Shown one piece after another: positions 63,301 to 64,000 of a stretch of DNA of 64,000 bases (position 1 is the stretch's first letter; every line of letters starts with the position of its first letter). The translations under genes were made by a program, and so were the position numbers. This stretch comes from Bacteroidales bacterium (GTDB lineage Bacteria > Bacteroidota > Bacteroidia > Bacteroidales > UBA3663). Where the stretch lies: contig JAEDEY010000001.1 of NCBI GenBank assembly GCA_016293065.1, positions 13,580 to 77,579 of the forward strand. The letters are read 5' to 3'. The notes under the pieces were generated by a model, which saw only the letters and a program-made list of their open reading frames with translations, had not been told where the DNA came from and did not search any database.

Positions 63301-63609
63301 GTCGTAGTGTCGGGTAAGAGCCGTCTGCGTCCTGTGCTTATGACAACCTTCACCACAATCCTCGGTATGCTCCCAATGGCAATAGGTACAGGTCAGGGTT
63401 CGGAGATGTGGCAGCCAATGGGTATCGCCATCATCGGTGGTCTTGTTGTTTCTACAGCCATGACACTTGTGGTTGTTCCTTCTATCTACTGTATGTTCCA
63501 GGGTTCAAAGATCCGTAGTGAGCGTCGTGCACATGCCGAGAAGCTTGGTCTTGATGCCGACTGGAAGAAGGCAAAGCGTCGTTTGATCAGAAGAAATAAA
63601 CAGAAATAA
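60361..63609 (+). CDS. RND multidrug efflux permease (AcrB/HAE-1 family)
   Basis: This 1082-residue inner-membrane pump has twelve helices and two large periplasmic loops. The N-terminal SVRRPIMTTLVFMAVAIFGLYSL (core RRPIMTTLV) and the TM4 proton-relay pair in IGNVVDDAIVVLEN (both Asp present) mark an active H+-driven exporter. GIVVKNGIVLIDY in TM10 and the end of the second half are canonical. The ARPGA-like DVTL gate region is degenerate, so the substrate range cannot be given. It works with the adaptor and TolC encoded just upstream. Confidence 0.95.
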   Translation: MTIYEGSVRRPIMTTLVFMAVAIFGLYSLTKLPIDLMPDIESNTIMVMETYAGASAEDIENNVTRPLENTLNSVNYLKHITSQSKENYSIITLQFEYGYDIDALTNDVRDKLDMVSQSLPDGAGTPIIFKFSADMVPILILSAQAKESKDALYKILDDQVANPLARIAGVGTVSVSGAPERTIYVYCDPEKLEAYNIPIETISNIIGMENRNVPGGSFDSGNNAYSLRVKGEFEDPKELEELVVATSGNQIVHLRDVARVQDGVQERAQEVYTFFTNPDDPKGYSGELGAMIIVQKQSGANSVAISEKVLAMLPDIQKNLPSDVTLGVIANTSENIYATIGSLEETIVYAMLFVALVCMIFLGRWRAVFIICITIPLSLIASFIYLAVTGSSLNMISLSCLSIAIGNVVDDAIVVLENVTNHIEKGSDPMQAAIHGTNEVAISVIASTLTMIGVFFPLTMVPGMAGVLFKELGWMMCIIMTVSTTSALTFTPMLCSQMLRLKKRENWFTRWYNHYMVNGVLDKLDVWYSKRINWAVRHRFTMVVAILVFFVVSLLPLYFNQIGTGFFPQSDSGRISVTLQLPTGSRQMRAQEIAEELANKWMSRWGTPDTKVLRACNYSTGQADTDNTFASMQSNGYHIINFNIAMWKVEERNMKISMYDVGNQMREDLKMYPEIAKVQVTEGGQSGMGGQTTASFEIYGYDLMQTDSLAQILKSRMMNVKGVSQINISRSDYQPEVNIDFDREKLARYGLNLTTAGQYIRNRFNGTTASYFREDGEEYDVVVRYTPEVREDVETIENILLYGSNGSTVRVKDVGRVVERETLPTIERKDRQRVNTVTCVVNADEASLSDVVEGGLAQIEEMRAEGLLSGDASIIVSGSYEDQQDSFKDMATLGLLILIIVYIVMAAQFESWSDPTIIMLVSIPFTFTGIVLALWLTGVDLNIMSMLGAIMLIGIVVKNGIVLIDYIHLQRERGLSVIQAVVVSGKSRLRPVLMTTFTTILGMLPMAIGTGQGSEMWQPMGIAIIGGLVVSTAMTLVVVPSIYCMFQGSKIRSERRAHAEKLGLDADWKKAKRRLIRRNKQK

Positions 63610-63612
63610 GTT

Positions 63613-63906
63613 ATGAAAGCAATATTTATCAGTTTCGACCAGGCACATCGTGAAGAAGTGGTCGAGGCTCTCAGCCGAAGTCTTCAGCGAGGCTATACCA
63701 TGTTCCCAGATACCTGGGGACGTGGCTCGAAGACGGGCGAACCTCACCTCGGTAGTCACGCATGGCCTTCAACCAACAGCTCGATCCTCACAATCTGTGA
63801 AGATGACCGTGTGGCTCCAATCATGAACCGCCTCCGTGCCATCGATGAAGAGACTCCGATGCTCGGACTCCGTGCCTTTGTTCTCCCAGTCGAAGACATG
63901 CTCTGA
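63613..63906 (+). CDS. PG0541 family transporter-associated protein (PII-like)
   Basis: This 97-residue soluble protein starts 3 bases after the RND pump gene. It matches the small Bacteroidota family found behind RND pumps, with MKAIFISFDQAHREEVVEAL at the N-terminus and the middle TWGRGSKTGEPHLGSHAWPSTNSS (core GRGSKTGEPHLG). The compact alpha/beta pattern and the T-loop-like stretch resemble PII signalling proteins. It may bind a small ligand or metal and adjust the pump, as an inference. No function is established to my knowledge. Confidence 0.85.
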   Translation: MKAIFISFDQAHREEVVEALSRSLQRGYTMFPDTWGRGSKTGEPHLGSHAWPSTNSSILTICEDDRVAPIMNRLRAIDEETPMLGLRAFVLPVEDML

Positions 63907-63959
63907 TCCAGTAGGCAATAACGAAGGTTGTGAAAAGCCTTCCCCAATAGATCAATAGA

Positions 63960-64000
63960 AAGCCCCACCATTCTGTAACTATTACAGAATGGTGGGGCTT
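63960..64000 (+). terminator. Perfect 19-bp hairpin after the RND operon
   Basis: A 19-bp perfect stem (63960-63978 with 63982-64000) and a 3-nt loop CTA. The window ends at the base of the stem, so the T tract cannot be seen. Confidence 0.75.

Overview
The window looks like a chromosomal segment of a Bacteroidales bacterium, most likely Prevotellaceae or a close relative. The reasons are: Rho with a long Asn/Glu-rich insertion, a pyrophosphate-dependent phosphofructokinase, a PG0541-type protein behind an RND pump, a TamB-NamZ operon, and repeated TAnnTTTG -7 boxes (often with TTTG about 19-20 bp upstream), which are typical of the Bacteroidota primary sigma factor. I saw no rRNA, CRISPR array, insertion sequence, phage gene or integrase. 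There is one tRNA, tRNA-Glu(UUC). Coding density is high and no gene-free stretch exceeds 300 bases.

Layout. 1-7 kb: the 3' part of pyruvate:ferredoxin oxidoreductase, a diguanylate cyclase made of two fused receptor-GGDEF units, and PPi-phosphofructokinase. 7-12 kb: an ABC-F ATPase, then a GHL10 glycosidase with a BadF-type sugar kinase and two small membrane proteins. 12-18 kb, minus strand: an acyltransferase, arsenate reductase, and a tight five-gene run (acyl carrier protein, AMP-dependent ligase, alpha/beta hydrolase-TlpA fusion, MgtC-like protein, ZIP transporter). This run is divergent from an MMPL/RND exporter at 18.3-20.8 kb. 20.8-33 kb, minus strand: deoxynucleoside kinase, RecQ, a second ABC-F protein, Rho, TamB and NamZ. 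33-43 kb, plus strand: HD hydrolase, DnaJ, a membrane polyferredoxin with a Tat-type aldo/keto reductase, an ABC exporter pair and a GH9 lipoprotein. 43-51 kb: a P1B-type metal ATPase reduced to its membrane part, a secreted CotH protein, NhaC, a BASS-like carrier, a cysteine desulfidase-like enzyme and a Crp/Fnr regulator. 51-56 kb: lysS, gpsA, pgi and a HAD phosphatase. 55.7-63.9 kb: a LytS/LytTR-type two-component pair divergent from a TolC-MFP-RND efflux operon.

Themes. Central carbon metabolism is represented by PFOR, PPi-PFK, Pgi and GpsA. Cell-wall and envelope functions are represented by NamZ, GHL10, the BadF kinase, TamB, CotH and the acyl carrier cassette. The most unusual item is the 317-residue P1B-2 ATPase derivative at 42964-43917. 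It keeps the transmembrane metal ligands (CPC and the TM8 Asp) but has lost the actuator, phosphorylation and nucleotide-binding domains in frame. Other items worth attention are the duplicated receptor-cyclase, the ACP-ligase-hydrolase/TlpA cassette opposite an MMPL exporter, the polyferredoxin/Tat reductase pair, and a family of GGAG(A/T)TAAC intergenic inverted repeats.
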